Assembly (NCBI GenBank): GCA_037355855.1
Contig: CM074765.1
Location: 1,240,001 to 1,304,000, forward strand
DNA: 64,000 nucleotides
Reading direction: 5' to 3'
Origin: Pseudo-nitzschia pungens
Lineage: Eukaryota; Bacillariophyta; Bacillariophyceae; Bacillariales; Bacillariaceae
Within the stretch, counting starts at the first letter, position 1. Each line of letters opens with the position of its first letter. The notes beneath the pieces were generated by a model. The model did not search any database. It worked only from the letters and a program-made list of their open reading frames with translations, and had not been told where the DNA came from. Below are positions 31,175 through 42,109 of the stretch, piece after piece. Position numbers and translations under genes: made by a program.

Positions 31175-32614
31175 TCAGTTGTGGGATCCCTTCTTTTTAA
31201 AGGTCTTTCTGTACTTTCTTCTGTACTCTTTGAGTTCCCGTTCGGAGATGTCGATCTCGTCATCGGAGACTTCGTGGTCAGCTTGGGCCGTGGCCAGTAC
31301 ATAAGAGTACTCGTGGTTCGATAGGTTCCTTCCCCAGTGGGGTTTGGAGTGCTGCTCAGTGTCTGAGTCTTGTTCTTTTGCCACAAAGTGCTCCTTGAGC
31401 AGGTTGATGGTTTCCCGGTCGAACTTCCCCTTCTTGTGGGGACCACCGGTTAGTTTCCAGCATTTGCCGGCATGGACCTTGCCACAGGTCTTGCATAGTT
31501 GTTTGTTGCTGTTGTCCACAGGGCGCTTCTTTTTGCCAGGGGATTTCCCGTGGTGGGTTCCTCCCCCAGATGCGGCCTTGGGGGTCTTCTTGGTGACGCC
31601 GGTCTGCTTTTCGAGGTCGGTGATGCGTTGTTGCATTAGTGCTTCCTTCCGGATGGTGATTTCCAGGTTTTCGAGCTTGTCGATAGTGGTGTTAAAGGAG
31701 TGGGTGTAGAGGTCCCAACTAATGTGCTCCAGCTTCTCGCGTTGGGAGTGGGTCATGTTGGCATCTAGGATCTCCTTCATTTCTCCTTGGGTGAAACTTC
31801 TCGGTGTTTCCATTTGGTCACTGCCACATTCCCAGAGGCAATCTGGGAGGTAGCTTTGGAGTTCGGCCATTCGGTTGGCCCAGGCCCTAATGCCATGTTT
31901 GAGGTCCACGCGCATGCCTCGCATGAATCGGCGGAGGACGATGTACGAGCGCTTGCCGTGTTGGTCATTGCCAAAGATTTTGAGTTTGAGGGCATGCATG
32001 CATTCCTCGATGACATCCTTTCTGTACTCCTGGGATTGGTAGTACTGGATGAGGGCGCTTGCGACCTTTTTCTTTGGGATTGGAGACTCGAGGGTGTCGG
32101 TCTCCGATTCTTTGTCCGAGCTCGCCTTGGCTGTGTCGGCTTTGTCGGCGTTTGGAGCTTGCTCCTTTGCCGTCTCCTTGGAGGCTCCCGTGGGAGTTTC
32201 GGTGGCGTCTTGCCCCAGTGATAGCAGGATGTTTGCTTGGTCCCTTTGTTCGATCTCTTGGATCTTTTTCTGTACGTGTCTGGTGTGATGGACCTTGTGG
32301 GTTGGTTCGGCCAAGTAGGTCCGCGCGAGTGTTCGCTGGACAAGTCCGAGTGCCTCAATAGAGAGGATCCTCTGTAGGACCTCCAATTTCTGGTCCCCGT
32401 TGAGTTTGTCATTGCCAGCAATTTTCTGGTCAAAGTCTCTCTTCCAGATAAGGAAGAGTTCTGGTCTTTCAGTACCATTGAGGACCTTCAGGTAGTCGCT
32501 GAATGCGATTCCACCTTGTTCGCTGTCTACATTCATCTTTACGGTGGTGGCGTCTTCCGGCCAGTCCTCCCGTGTGACGTTGAAGGGTTTCAGTTTGGTT
32601 CCTTTGGTCGCCAT
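31175..32614 (-). CDS. gag: Retrotransposon gag (capsid/nucleocapsid) protein
   Basis: 479 residues from an ATG at 32614, with a charged linker near residues 140-180 (many Glu, Lys and Ala). The central region probably forms the capsid domain. Near residue 395 a single zinc-knuckle-like motif, CKTCGKVHAGKC (C-x2-C-x3-H-x3-C), is preceded by a Lys-rich stretch (GKSPGKKKRP), typical of nucleocapsid RNA binding although the spacing differs from the standard C-x2-C-x4-H-x4-C. The stop TGA is immediately followed by the ATG of pol in the same reading frame, so pol could be made by readthrough or by reinitiation. Gag packages the element's RNA into cytoplasmic particles. Confidence 0.9.
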   Translation of the reverse strand: MATKGTKLKPFNVTREDWPEDATTVKMNVDSEQGGIAFSDYLKVLNGTERPELFLIWKRDFDQKIAGNDKLNGDQKLEVLQRILSIEALGLVQRTLARTYLAEPTHKVHHTRHVQKKIQEIEQRDQANILLSLGQDATETPTGASKETAKEQAPNADKADTAKASSDKESETDTLESPIPKKKVASALIQYYQSQEYRKDVIEECMHALKLKIFGNDQHGKRSYIVLRRFMRGMRVDLKHGIRAWANRMAELQSYLPDCLWECGSDQMETPRSFTQGEMKEILDANMTHSQREKLEHISWDLYTHSFNTTIDKLENLEITIRKEALMQQRITDLEKQTGVTKKTPKAASGGGTHHGKSPGKKKRPVDNSNKQLCKTCGKVHAGKCWKLTGGPHKKGKFDRETINLLKEHFVAKEQDSDTEQHSKPHWGRNLSNHEYSYVLATAQADHEVSDDEIDISERELKEYRRKYRKTFKKKGSHN

Positions 32615-33369
32615 GGTTAATCAGTTTTATTTCGTTAAATTAGTTACTTTAGTTACACTACTTCTGTTATCCGTGCTGCTTGTGTTTGAACTGAGCCAAA
32701 AAGTGATTGCTCAGTTCCTCCAGTTTTTCTTGCTGGATTTCCACTGCTCTCGCGATAACTCGTGTAGTAGCTGATTTTGCTGAGATTTGCTCTCATCCAT
32801 CTTGGTGGTGGGAGTTGTTTCTCTCTTTAGTTCCCGGGAATCCTGTGGTTCTCCGGAGTTGTTTCTGTTTCTATTTCGTGGGATTCGATTCCCGTGGTTC
32901 TCCGGCGTTGCTTCCCTATTAAGCAATCACCGGGCCGGTCCCACTTCCCGTTTCCCGTGGGATTGGTGGTGTTTAGGTATTCATTATATACCTTTCCGGA
33001 TATCCGTATACTTCGGTTTTGGTTGGCATCCCCTATTCGGTCTGTCCATCCACTCGGTGTTGGTCCAATTAGTCCACTCACTCGATTATGTGTCACTTTT
33101 TCGACACTCATTATTTTCGATTATTTCTTTGTTGTCGACCATGGTCCTGTTCAGGTACTTAGGTGTCTCTGTTGCTGCTGTTGCTCCCTTCTTTGGGCGC
33201 CAACAGTTGCTGGGGTCGGTCTTCCTTGTGCTGCAGACACTGGATATCCTTCTCCCTGTTTTGCTTCTCTGCGCCTCCATTTTTGGCAGTCTTTCGGTCC
33301 CGTCGGCGCCTTGGTCGATCGGTACCTTTCTGCTCATGGTCATCAGCGCTCAGCTTGATTTTAAAATCA
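32615..33369 (-). other. Retrotransposon leader between 5' LTR and gag
   Basis: 755 bases on the minus strand between the 5' LTR and the gag ATG. Open frames here on either strand show no family resemblance. The leader probably carries the packaging signal and primer-binding region. Confidence 0.6.
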
Positions 33370-33564
33370 TGCCATACCCCGGGTCTACTAGTGATTAGAA
33401 TAGTAGTGATATGCAAATTGTGAGCTCTATCAATTAGTCTATATGCTACAGTTCTAAGAGCTCTCTGGCAATCAGCGATTCCATCGGCTCGCCGATTGTT
33501 TTCTTTTATCCTTATCCTTAATACAGTCCCGTGTGGACTCGTGACTGTATTCCGGTGCACGGCA
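33370..33564 (-). repeat. 5' LTR of the retrotransposon
   Basis: 195 bp; carries the element's promoter by family rule. The sequence following it on the minus strand, where a tRNA primer-binding site is expected, is a 14-bp palindrome (33356-33369, TGATTTTAAAATCA) instead of the usual TGG-starting site. Confidence 0.95.
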
Positions 33565-33569
33565 TCCAT
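33565..33569. repeat. Target-site duplication, right copy (TCCAT)
   Basis: Five bases directly outside the right LTR, matching 27687-27691. Confidence 0.9.
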
Positions 33570-33590
33570 CATGGTAAATGTAGACACTGG

Positions 33591-33951
33591 TACATTTTCT
33601 ACACGGGACCATACGATCGAGTGACAGCATCTACATTTTCTACACGCCGAGTGACAGCATGTTGAACGAAAAAAAACTGAATTCGAAACGAAACGAAAAA
33701 AATGAGTTCTGTTTTTTGCTATGCGCGCAAGCCGAAAAACTATGCCGGCTCGATGCTGTCACTCGAAAACACATAATTTTCGGCCCAATTTCTGTATTCG
33801 AGAGCTTACTAAGGGAAGAATAAGCAATGTTGTTTAAAAGTGAATATAGAGCATTGTAGAGTAGAGTGTTAGCTAACAGACGATGTCTTTACTTTGAACA
33901 GAGGTGGTGTATGCAAGGAGATATTCCAAAAAGCAAAGATGCTGTCACTCG
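33591..33951. repeat. Small repeat cluster: CGAGTGACAGCAT direct and inverted copies
   Basis: CGAGTGACAGCAT occurs at 33618-33630 and 33648-33660. Its exact reverse complement occurs at 33753-33765 and 33939-33951. The two left copies are each preceded by TACATTTTCTACACG (33591-33605 and 33632-33646). This could be a degraded small non-autonomous element or a protein-binding array; its ends are not clear. Confidence 0.7.
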
Positions 33952-35352
33952 ACGTGATTCATTATGGTAAACGTGATTCATTATAGTTTTTCACGGGTAC
34001 CGGTACAAGGATAAGAGAATGTCCAAGGATACAACATCATCATCATCTCCATGCGCTTCAAAAAAAATTCTCGTCGCGGTACAATAAGTTGATTCATCGG
34101 TACGAGAGGGAAGGTGTGAAGAAAAATCTTGCACGAATCAATTATGGCGAGAGTTTGGCTGCTGTACAGTCTTCGTGATATTGAACCAATCCAAATTATC
34201 GGCTTCAGCTTTCCATTAAAATACGGTTTGAAACAGTACGGCATGATCTTGATCATAAACCTTACTTCGTACAAAGAATTAACTTACAGTAAGTTACGGT
34301 AAGCTTAGGTAAGTACACTTGGAAAACTTTGGACGCACTAACAAATTACTAAGGTTAAGGTTACTTTGTACGAGTACAGTAAGATAACCTTACTTCGTAA
34401 CTTCGTTTTTATTAGCAAAAATGATCAAGTTGCAAAGGGGTGGATCACATTGAAACATATCCTGAACGTAAGGTTACCGTAAGGTTTACCGTATTGTTGG
34501 TGCTTCTCAACCGAACACATCATGGTACAGGCATGGGGTGATTCAGTCGTGTGTAGCGAGGATCCAGAATCAAGCCGAAAGTGGCATTTGGCATTTACGC
34601 ATGGCAGCTTCTCGGGACTTACCACTAAGATTACTCGTATGAGGAGTACCGTAAAGAATCTGAAGTACTACGTACATTCTAGACCAGAGAACATCGTGCG
34701 ATGAGTCAACGTGCGAACACTCACGATACGGTAAGGTTACTCACTCCTTTCGCAAGCTTTGACCTTGACCTCTTCAAAAAAAAATTGAGGCGTTGTAGTT
34801 CTTGCTGTACGGTATCGAGAGAATATTAGGTAGCAAGGATGACATAAAGAGTTCAATCATTTTGAGGCTTCTGCTATTTAGAGAGTAGGTGCCTCCTTCT
34901 TGAGCGGCTCCTACTGGACGGGTAGTCTGGTCGCACTATTCTCACAGATTGATTCCACCATCATCTTTTTATTGACTCCAACATCGAATTAGAGGTTTTT
35001 TAGTTGGTGCATGATGCCCTACGGTATACACAATCAATGAATCATATTTTGCATGCTGGACCAAATATGTTTGATGGGGCTCTTGTGGTTCTACCTCCTT
35101 CCAGTTTTCCTTGCGTTTCAATTTGTCCTCATAAATCTTCACTTTTTCCAGCAGTAAAATTATCATCTGGAGTTGACAGTTTCTGTGCATTCCAATAAAC
35201 TGATTTCCTGAGCTTGGCAACATTGTGATATCTTACTTATTGTTGATCTTCTTTATTTGATGTGTTTGCAGTACTGCTCTCTTCTTAGTAGTATGGTGTT
35301 GCTGTTGTATTTCCTTGCTTGTCTTCTTACCATGCAGTTGCAAGAATGTTGA

Positions 35353-35402
35353 TACAGAATGCTAAGTGGGATGCTAAGAAGCCTGCTGCTTAGCATTCTG
35401 TA
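35353..35402. repeat. Perfect 14-bp inverted repeat
   Basis: TACAGAATGCTAAG at 35353-35366 is the exact reverse complement of 35389-35402, with a 22-base loop that contains another GATGCTAAG copy. It can form a stable hairpin in RNA from either strand. Confidence 0.8.
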
Positions 35403-36651
35403 TACTGTTACTGGAGGCTAAGGTGTGCAGCTCTGGTACACTAAGGTATGTAGCTTTGGTACAGATCCCTACACAGGGTCCCAGCAACAAACTTAGCATC
35501 CTCCATAGCATCATATTGGATGTCTTTAGACTTGCTGCTGTATCTCTTTCCTTGTCTTGTTGCTGTGCAGTTTCACGAATATTAATGTTGTTGTTGCTAT
35601 GTTTGAGAATTGCTTTCTTAAAGATTTTCTGGTTGACTGTGACAATTTCTGTTCACCTATGGTGCAGTTACCGAAGACACAGCGTGTAAAAGCAGTAGCA
35701 ATAACTATTAATTATTCTTATTCCCCTTGTATCAATGAACCCCCTGTTGCCTTTGTGCTCCTGTAGTGAAGTGGCTACTACTCAAAAGAAAAAGCAGTGG
35801 GTTTGGTTCTTTTGCAAGGCAGGGAGGTCACAAGTTGTTTGGATTTTACAGTAGTTTTTACATTATCATTTTTGCCCATGAAGGGAATCTGTGTTGGAAG
35901 TTCGTTCCCAATCGCTCCTGATTCAGTTCAATCCTTTGCTAAGGATTGACCTCTAATTCTTAAACCAATTCTTATGACAACTCCTGATTGAGTGACATTG
36001 TTGTGGACTGCCCTTTCTTTGGCTTACTTACTGTCTGCTGTACTGATCAGGTCCAACTTTGCACTATGAAGACATAGAACAACTAAAAATTGCATACTTG
36101 CTGAAGCATTCTCATTAGGTTTCTCCAGGCGATAGTAATAATATTTTTATTCTTTTCTGTCTTCAAGGTGCAAGGTCTAACATTATTGAGACAATACCTA
36201 GTTTTATCACGAGAAGAAGACACACAGCACAAAACATGGTTTCTGCCATGACAATAGCCTTTTTCTTGAACCCAAATGGTAGTAAGGTTACTTCGTTATG
36301 TATGAACATGATATTATACAGATTCATTCACATGACCGTCAATCCTATCAAAACTGGGGCGGTTTCCGAGTTACATCTGTACTGCGGCGTAATCGAGAAA
36401 AAACATCCTATGCTGATATTTGTCACACGTCTTGCGTGATCGAGAGATTCATAATAACTAGCACCATTCATCAGCGAAGAGGAGCAAAACAGAAAACGGT
36501 AACCTTAACGTTTACTATGTATGGTGGAAATATAATATTATTTAATTTTCTACTGTGGAACATCTATGTTATCATGGCAATTTTGATCCCCCAGTCATGG
36601 ATTCTAGTTCCTTCCGTACACTATTTTCTCCGTCTACTCTATGATCGGAAT

Positions 36652-39600
36652 TCAGTTCGTCGTAGCAGAAGATAAGATGTTTGTTGCGCCTTCCGTTGGA
36701 TTTGCTGTTTGTTTTGGTGGTACAATGGAAGTCGGTATGTCTGTTGATGACAACAAAGTGATATACGAAGTTTGTTCTGCCGTTGGTGGTGTCGTCGGCA
36801 CTTTTGTTGGGACTTTTGTCGGAGCTTCAGTTGGAGATAAGGTTGGTTGTTTCGTAGGGATTTTCGTAGGAAACGGCGTTGGTGATTTTGTTGGTTGCTT
36901 TGTAGGCAATGGAGTTGGTTGTTCCGTGGGGACTTTCGTAGGAAACGGCGTTGGTGATTTTGTTGGTTGCTTTGTAGGCAATGGAGTTGGTTGTTCCGTG
37001 GGGACTTCCGTAGGGACCGGTGTTGGTGATTTTGTTGGTTGCTTTGTAGGCAATGGAGTTGGTTGTTCCGTGGGGACTTCCGTAGGGACCGGTGTTGGTG
37101 ATTTTGTTGGTTGCTTTGTAGGCAATGGAGTTGGTTGTTCCGTGGGGACTTCCGTAGGGACCGGTGTTGGTGATTTTGTTGGTTGCTTTGTAGGCAATGG
37201 AGTTGGTTGTTCCGTGGGGACTTCCGTAGGAAACGGCGTTGGTGATTTTGTTGGTTGCTTTGTAGGCAATGGAGTTGGTTGTTCCGTGGGGACTTCCGTA
37301 GGGACCGGTGTTGGTGATTTTGTTGGTTGCTTTGTAGGAAAATTGGTTGGAAGTTTAGTTGGTTGCTTCGTAGGAAAGTTTGTTGGAGACGAACTTGGTT
37401 CCTCCGTAGGTGCCTTTGACGGAAATTCAGTTGGTCGTTTTGTAGGAAGCTTTGTTGGGGACGAACTTGGTCCATCTGTGAGTGCCTTTGACGGGAAATC
37501 AGTTGGTTGTTTTGTAGGAGACTTTGTCGGCGACAAACTTGGTTCACCTGTAGGTACCGATTGGAACTCAGTTGGTCGTTTTGTAGGAGACTTTGTCGGC
37601 GACAAACTTGGTTCACCTGTAGGTACCTTTGACGGGAAGTCAGTTGGTTGTTTTGTAGGAGACTTTGTCGGCGACAAACTTGGTCCATCTGTGAGTGCCT
37701 TTGACGGGAAATCAGTTGGTTGTTTTGTAGGAGACTTTGTCGGCGACAAACTTGGTTCACCTGTAGGTACCGATTGGAACTCAGTTGGTCGTTTTGTAGG
37801 AGACTTTGTCGGCGACAAACTTGGTTCACCTGTAGGTACCTTTGACGGGAAGTCAGTTGGTTGTTTTGTAGGAGACTTTGTCGGCGACAAACTTGGTCCA
37901 TCTGTGAGTGCCTTTGACGGGAAATCAGTTGGTTGTTTTGTAGGAGACTTTGTCGGCGACAAACTTGGTTCACCTGTAGGTACCGATTGGAACTCAGTTG
38001 GTCGTTTTGTAGGAGACTTTGTCGGCGACAAACTTGGTTCACCTGTAGGTAGCGACAAACTTGGTTCACCTGTAGGTACCGATTGGAACTCAGTTGGTCG
38101 TTTTGTAGGAGACTTTGTCGGCGACAAACTTGGTTCCTCGGTAGGTACCTTTGACGGGAAGTCAGTTGGTTGTTTTGTAGGAGACTTTGTCGGCGACAAA
38201 CTTGGTTCCTCGGTAGGTACCTTTGACGGGAAACCAGTTGGTTGTTTTGTAGGAGACTTTGTCGGCGACAAACTTGGTCCATCTGTGAGTGCCTTTGACG
38301 GGAAATCAGTTGGTCGTTTTGTAGGAGACTTTGTCGGCGACAAACTTGGTTCCTCGGTAGGTACCTTTGACGGGAAGTCAGTTGGTTGTTTTGTAGGAGA
38401 CTTTGTCGGCGACAAACTTGGTTCCTCGGTAGGTACCTTTGACGGGAAGTCAGTCGGTTGTTTTGTAGGGAACTTTGTTGGCGACAAACTTGGTTCCTCG
38501 GTAGGTACCTTTGACGGGAAACCAGTTGGTTGTTTTGTAGGAGACTTTGTCGGCGACAAACTTGGTCCATCTGTGAGTGCCTTTGACGGGAAATCAGTTG
38601 GTCGTTTTGTAGGAGACTTTGTCGGCGACAAACTTGGTTCCTCGGTAGGTACCTTTGACGGGAAGTCAGTTGGTTGTTTTGTAGGAGACTTTGTCGGCGA
38701 CAAACTTGGTTCCTCGGTAGGTGCCTTTGATGGGAAGTCAGTCGGTTGTTTTGTAGGAGACTTTGTCGGCGACAAACTTGGTTCCTCGGTAGGTGCCTTT
38801 GATGGGAAGTCAGTCGGTTGTTTTGTAGGGAACTTTGTTGGCGAAAAAGTAGGCTCGTCTCCAGGTTCAGGTACCTTTGAAGAGAAGCCAGTCGGTTCAT
38901 TTGTAGGAAACTTTGTTGGCGAAAAAGTAGGCTCGTCTCCAGGTTCAGGTACCTTTGAAGAGAAGCCAGTCGGTTCATTTGTAGGAAACTTTGTTGGCGA
39001 AAAAGTAGGCTCGTCTCCAGGTTCAGGTACCTTTGAAGAGAAGCCAGTCGGTTCATTTGTAGGAAACTTTGTTGGCGAAAAAGTAGGCTCGTCTTCAGGT
39101 TCAACTACCTTTGGAAATTTTGGTTCCTCTTCAGGTTCAGATACCTTTGAAGAGAAGCCAGTCGGCTCATTTGTAGGAAACTTTGTTGGCGAAAAAGTAG
39201 GCTCGTCTCCAGGTTCAGGTACCATTAAGCTTGTTGGCGAAAAAGTAGGCTCGTCTCTCAGGTTCAGGTACCTTTGAAGAGAAGCCAGTCGGTTCATTTG
39301 TAGGAAACTTTGTTGGCGAAAAAGTAGGCTCGTCTTCAGGTTCAACTACCTTTGGAAATTTTGGTTCCTCTTCAGGTTCAGATACCTTTGAAGAGAAGCC
39401 AGTCGGCTCATTTGTAGGAAACTTTGTTGGTGTGAAAGTAGGTTCCTCTTCAGGTTCAGATATCTTTGAAGAGAAGCCAGTCGGTTCATTTGTAGGGTAC
39501 TTTGTTGGGGCAAAAGTAGGCTCGTCGTCTTCAGGGTCATATACCTTTGGAAATGTTGGTTCCTCTTCAGGTTCAGATACCTTTGAAGAGAAGCCAGTCG

Positions 39601-42109
39601 GCTCATTTGTAGGGAACTTTGTTGGGGCAAAAGTAGGCTCCTCTTCAGGCTCAGATACCTTTGAAGAGAAGCCAGTCGGTTCATTCGTAGGGTACTTTGT
39701 TGGGGCAAAAGTAGGCTCGTCGTCTTCAGGGTCATATACCTTTGGAAATTTTGGTTCCTCTTCAGGTTCAGATACCTTTGAAGAGAAGCCAGTCGGCTCA
39801 TTTGTAGGGAACTTTGTTGGGGCAAAAGTAGGCTCCTCTTCAGGCTCAGATACCTTTGAAGAGAAGCCAGTCGGTTCATTCGTAGGGTACTTTGTTGGGG
39901 CAAAAGTAGGCTCCTCTTCAGGGTCATATACCTTTGAAGAGAAGCCAGTCGGTTCATTCGTAGGGTACTTTGTTGGGGCAAAAGTAGGCTCGTCGTCTTC
40001 AGGGTCATATACCTTTGAAGAGAAGCCAGTCGGTTCATTTGTAGGAAAATTTGTTGGCGAAAAAGTAGGTTCCCCCAAAGGGGGAAACCCCTTCGGTGCA
40101 TCTGTAGGAGACTTCGTTGGCAAAGAAGTTTGTTCCAATGCGGGAAACTTTACGCCCAACTCCTTTACGATCGACTCCTGTTTATTATCAATTTCGGAAG
40201 CTAGAATTTGTGAGGGATGACTCAATGGCGCTCGAGAAGAGTTCACAGTGGGGGAAGATATCAAGGGAACTGACCTAGGGGGTGCGAAACTTGGTTCCAT
40301 TGATTTTGGTGTTGGCAAATTAGTAGGTGGGAAACCTAAAATGATTGAGGGACCATCCGATGGTACCTCAGAATTCCCTGCGGTCGGTGGCATGGTTGGT
40401 GTGACACTCGGTCGCAACGACGGTCCGTCTGAGGGCTGCAGAGACGGTCCATCCGAAGGTTGCAAAGATGGTCCGTCTGAAGGGTACAATGATGGTTCTT
40501 CCGTAGGAACCGGTGTTGGCGAATTTGTTATTTGCTCAGTGGTACTCGAAGGTGAGAAAGCCGAGATAATTGATGGACCATCCGACGGAACTTCGGAAGC
40601 CAAAACCGTTGGAAAGGGGATCAACAACCCAGATCTCAAGCTGCTGGAGGGTTGCAAAGTCGGTGTGACACTCGGTTGCAGAGATGGTCCGTCCGAAGGC
40701 CGCAGGGATGGTCCGTCCGAAGGTTGCAAAGATGGTTCGGGCGTCGGTGGGAAAGCCGCAATAATTGATGGGCCATCTGATGGTACTTCTGAAGACTCAA
40801 AGGTTGGTGAGGGTAGTACGACAGCAGATCTCGATCTGGAGGGCTTTAAAGTTGGAGCCAAACTTGGTTGCAGCGAAGGTCCGTCAGAGGGAGCATTGGA
40901 TGATGACCCAGGAGAATCCAATATGGGCGAGGAGACTATAATTCCGGAGCGCATTGTAGTAGAGGGCTGATTTGTTCCTGGTTTCGGGGTTGGCGGGGCA
41001 GCCATAATTATCGACGGACCATCGGAAGGCGCATCAGACGACTCCATTGTTGGCGTGGTAATCAATACTTGATAACTCATTTTGGAGGGTTGCAGAGTGG
41101 GCGTGAAACTTGGTTCCAATGATGGTCCATCTGATGGTTGAAGAGACGGTCCGTCCGAAGGTTGAAGAGATGGTCCATCTGAAGGTTGAAGTGAAGGTTC
41201 GTCCGTAGATTGCCAAAAAGGTCCAAGTATCGACGGACCGTCGGAAGGTGTATCAGAAGATTCCGTAGTTAACGTGGATGTCAACACTTGAGATCTCGTC
41301 TTGGAGGAGGGTTGTAGAGTGGGAGTGAAACTTGGTTCCAACGATGGTCCATCTGACGGTTGAAGAGATGGTTCATCTGACGGTTGAAGAGATGGTCCAT
41401 CTGACGGCTGAAGAGATGGTCCATCCGATGGGATCTCCGACTCTGTGATTGTGGGCACCAAAGATGGTTCGAATGATGGACCGACGGAAGGAACAAAGCT
41501 AGTTTGATCGCTTTGTTCTGTGTTGAAATTAGCTGCCGGTGCACCAGTAAGAGTCGCTATGGGACCCAACGTTACAACCTTCTGGCCTGAAGGATCAACT
41601 AGAGACGAAACGGTAGGAACAAGATCAGTCGGTATTGGACCCAATGTGACGACGTTTTGGATCGTTGGCTCAACGGTAGGGACAGATTTTGCTTCGGTGG
41701 ATGGCGCGGAGGATGGTTCCGGGTTGAAATAGTGGTGACGAATAAGTTTATGACGCGACTTGTCTTTCTTTCGCTTCATCGGCCATTCGGCTTTTGTTCT
41801 TCTTTCAACATTAGGATTTGACGAAGATTCAGTTGATTGTACACTGCGTCTTGCGTGTGTTACACCCTCTCGGACGTAAACAATCTCGTCGTTGACGCCA
41901 TTTTCCGTTGCGTCTAACAATTCTTCAGTATTCCAAATGTGAACTTTTTCGCCTCGTACGTTTCGTTCTCTACTGTTGGACGCTCGAAGTTGTCGTTGGC
42001 TTCGTTGATGCTTTTCGAGTTGTTCTTGCCGTCCTTCGGAGGGTGACGGAGCGATCGCCCATACCAGGGCGAACACCACTATGAAGGATAAGTGATGATG
42101 CCGTCTCAT
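36652..42109 (-). CDS. Giant secreted Pro/Ser/Thr tandem-repeat protein (one frame break)
   Basis: The ATG at 42109 opens a signal peptide ([20 protein letters not shown]), followed by a basic stretch of about 120 residues. Nearly all the rest is tandem repeat in four blocks. Block 1 (about 41500-40250) is [16 protein letters not shown] octamers interspersed with [14 protein letters not shown] units. Block 2 (about 40090-38840) is 26-27-residue units of the type [25 protein letters not shown]. Block 3 (about 38830-37370) is 24-residue units [20 protein letters not shown]. Block 4 (about 37340-36840) is 24-residue units [16 protein letters not shown]. The frame breaks near 39256-39260, where one repeat copy has TCTCTCA in place of TCTCCA. 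With one base removed the protein is 1818 residues. No anchor is seen at the C terminus. Extracellular or cell-wall location is inferred from the signal peptide and composition; function is unknown. Confidence 0.8.
36840..37345 (-). repeat. 72-bp tandem repeat array (block 4 of the repeat protein)
   Basis: About seven 72-bp copies, most nearly identical, with period seen from the recurring TTGGTTGCTTTGTAGGCAAT on the plus strand. They encode 24-residue PT-rich units. Confidence 0.88.
37370..38835 (-). repeat. 72/69-bp tandem repeat array (block 3 of the repeat protein)
   Basis: About twenty units built on TTTGTAGGAGACTTTGTCGG on the plus strand. Several unit variants (QPTDFPS, RPTEFQS, GPSLSP) recur in a fixed order, so higher-order units of three or more repeats have duplicated together. 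Confidence 0.87.
38840..40090 (-). repeat. 78-81-bp tandem repeat array (block 2 of the repeat protein)
   Basis: About fifteen units encoding [20 protein letters not shown], with some truncated copies ([11 protein letters not shown]). One unit near 39215-39260 is rearranged and carries the extra base. Confidence 0.85.

Larger units (their letters stand above)
27692..33564 (-). mobile_element. Complete Ty3/gypsy-type LTR retrotransposon
   Basis: 5,873-bp element read on the minus strand. It is bounded by 195-bp LTRs that begin TG and end CA and differ at one position (27845 C versus 33523 A). It is flanked by a TCCAT duplication (27687-27691 and 33565-33569). Inside are a leader, gag (32614-31175) and pol (31174-27905). 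Pol order is protease, reverse transcriptase, RNase H, integrase, which defines the Ty3/gypsy class; copia elements have integrase before the transcriptase. A purine-rich tract (ATGGAGGAGCA) abuts the 3' LTR. Both frames are open apart from the stop between gag and pol. Near-identical LTRs and intact frames point to a recent insertion. There is no envelope-like frame. Confidence 0.96.
33570..36651. other. Intergenic, dispersed repeats and foldbacks
   Basis: No gene supported over 3 kb. 33570-33975 carries direct and inverted copies of a 13-mer (listed separately). 34260-34740 is dense in GTAAGGTTAC-type motifs (34468, 34731). 35353-35402 is a perfect inverted repeat. 35418-35463 holds two imperfect 23-base tandem units (CTAAGGT...GGTACA). 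Another GTAAGGTTAC lies at 36282. Overall AT-rich, with only short and unremarkable frames. Confidence 0.5.

Noticed and set aside
32787..33398. 203-codon plus-strand frame in the retrotransposon leader
   Set aside because: Opposite strand to gag-pol and partly inside the LTR; composition is typical of a shadow.
34260..34740. GTAAGGTTAC motifs as interstitial telomeric repeat
   Set aside because: The copies are dispersed and not tandem, and they do not match TTAGGG-type units.
36641..39277. 878-codon plus-strand frame over the repeat region as the real gene
   Set aside because: It has no signal or unique N terminus and breaks up beyond 39.3 kb, whereas the minus strand gives a signal peptide and continuous PT repeats over 5.4 kb.
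36840..40090. CRISPR-like array
   Set aside because: Units are contiguous coding repeats of 69-81 bp without unique spacers, in a eukaryotic gene.
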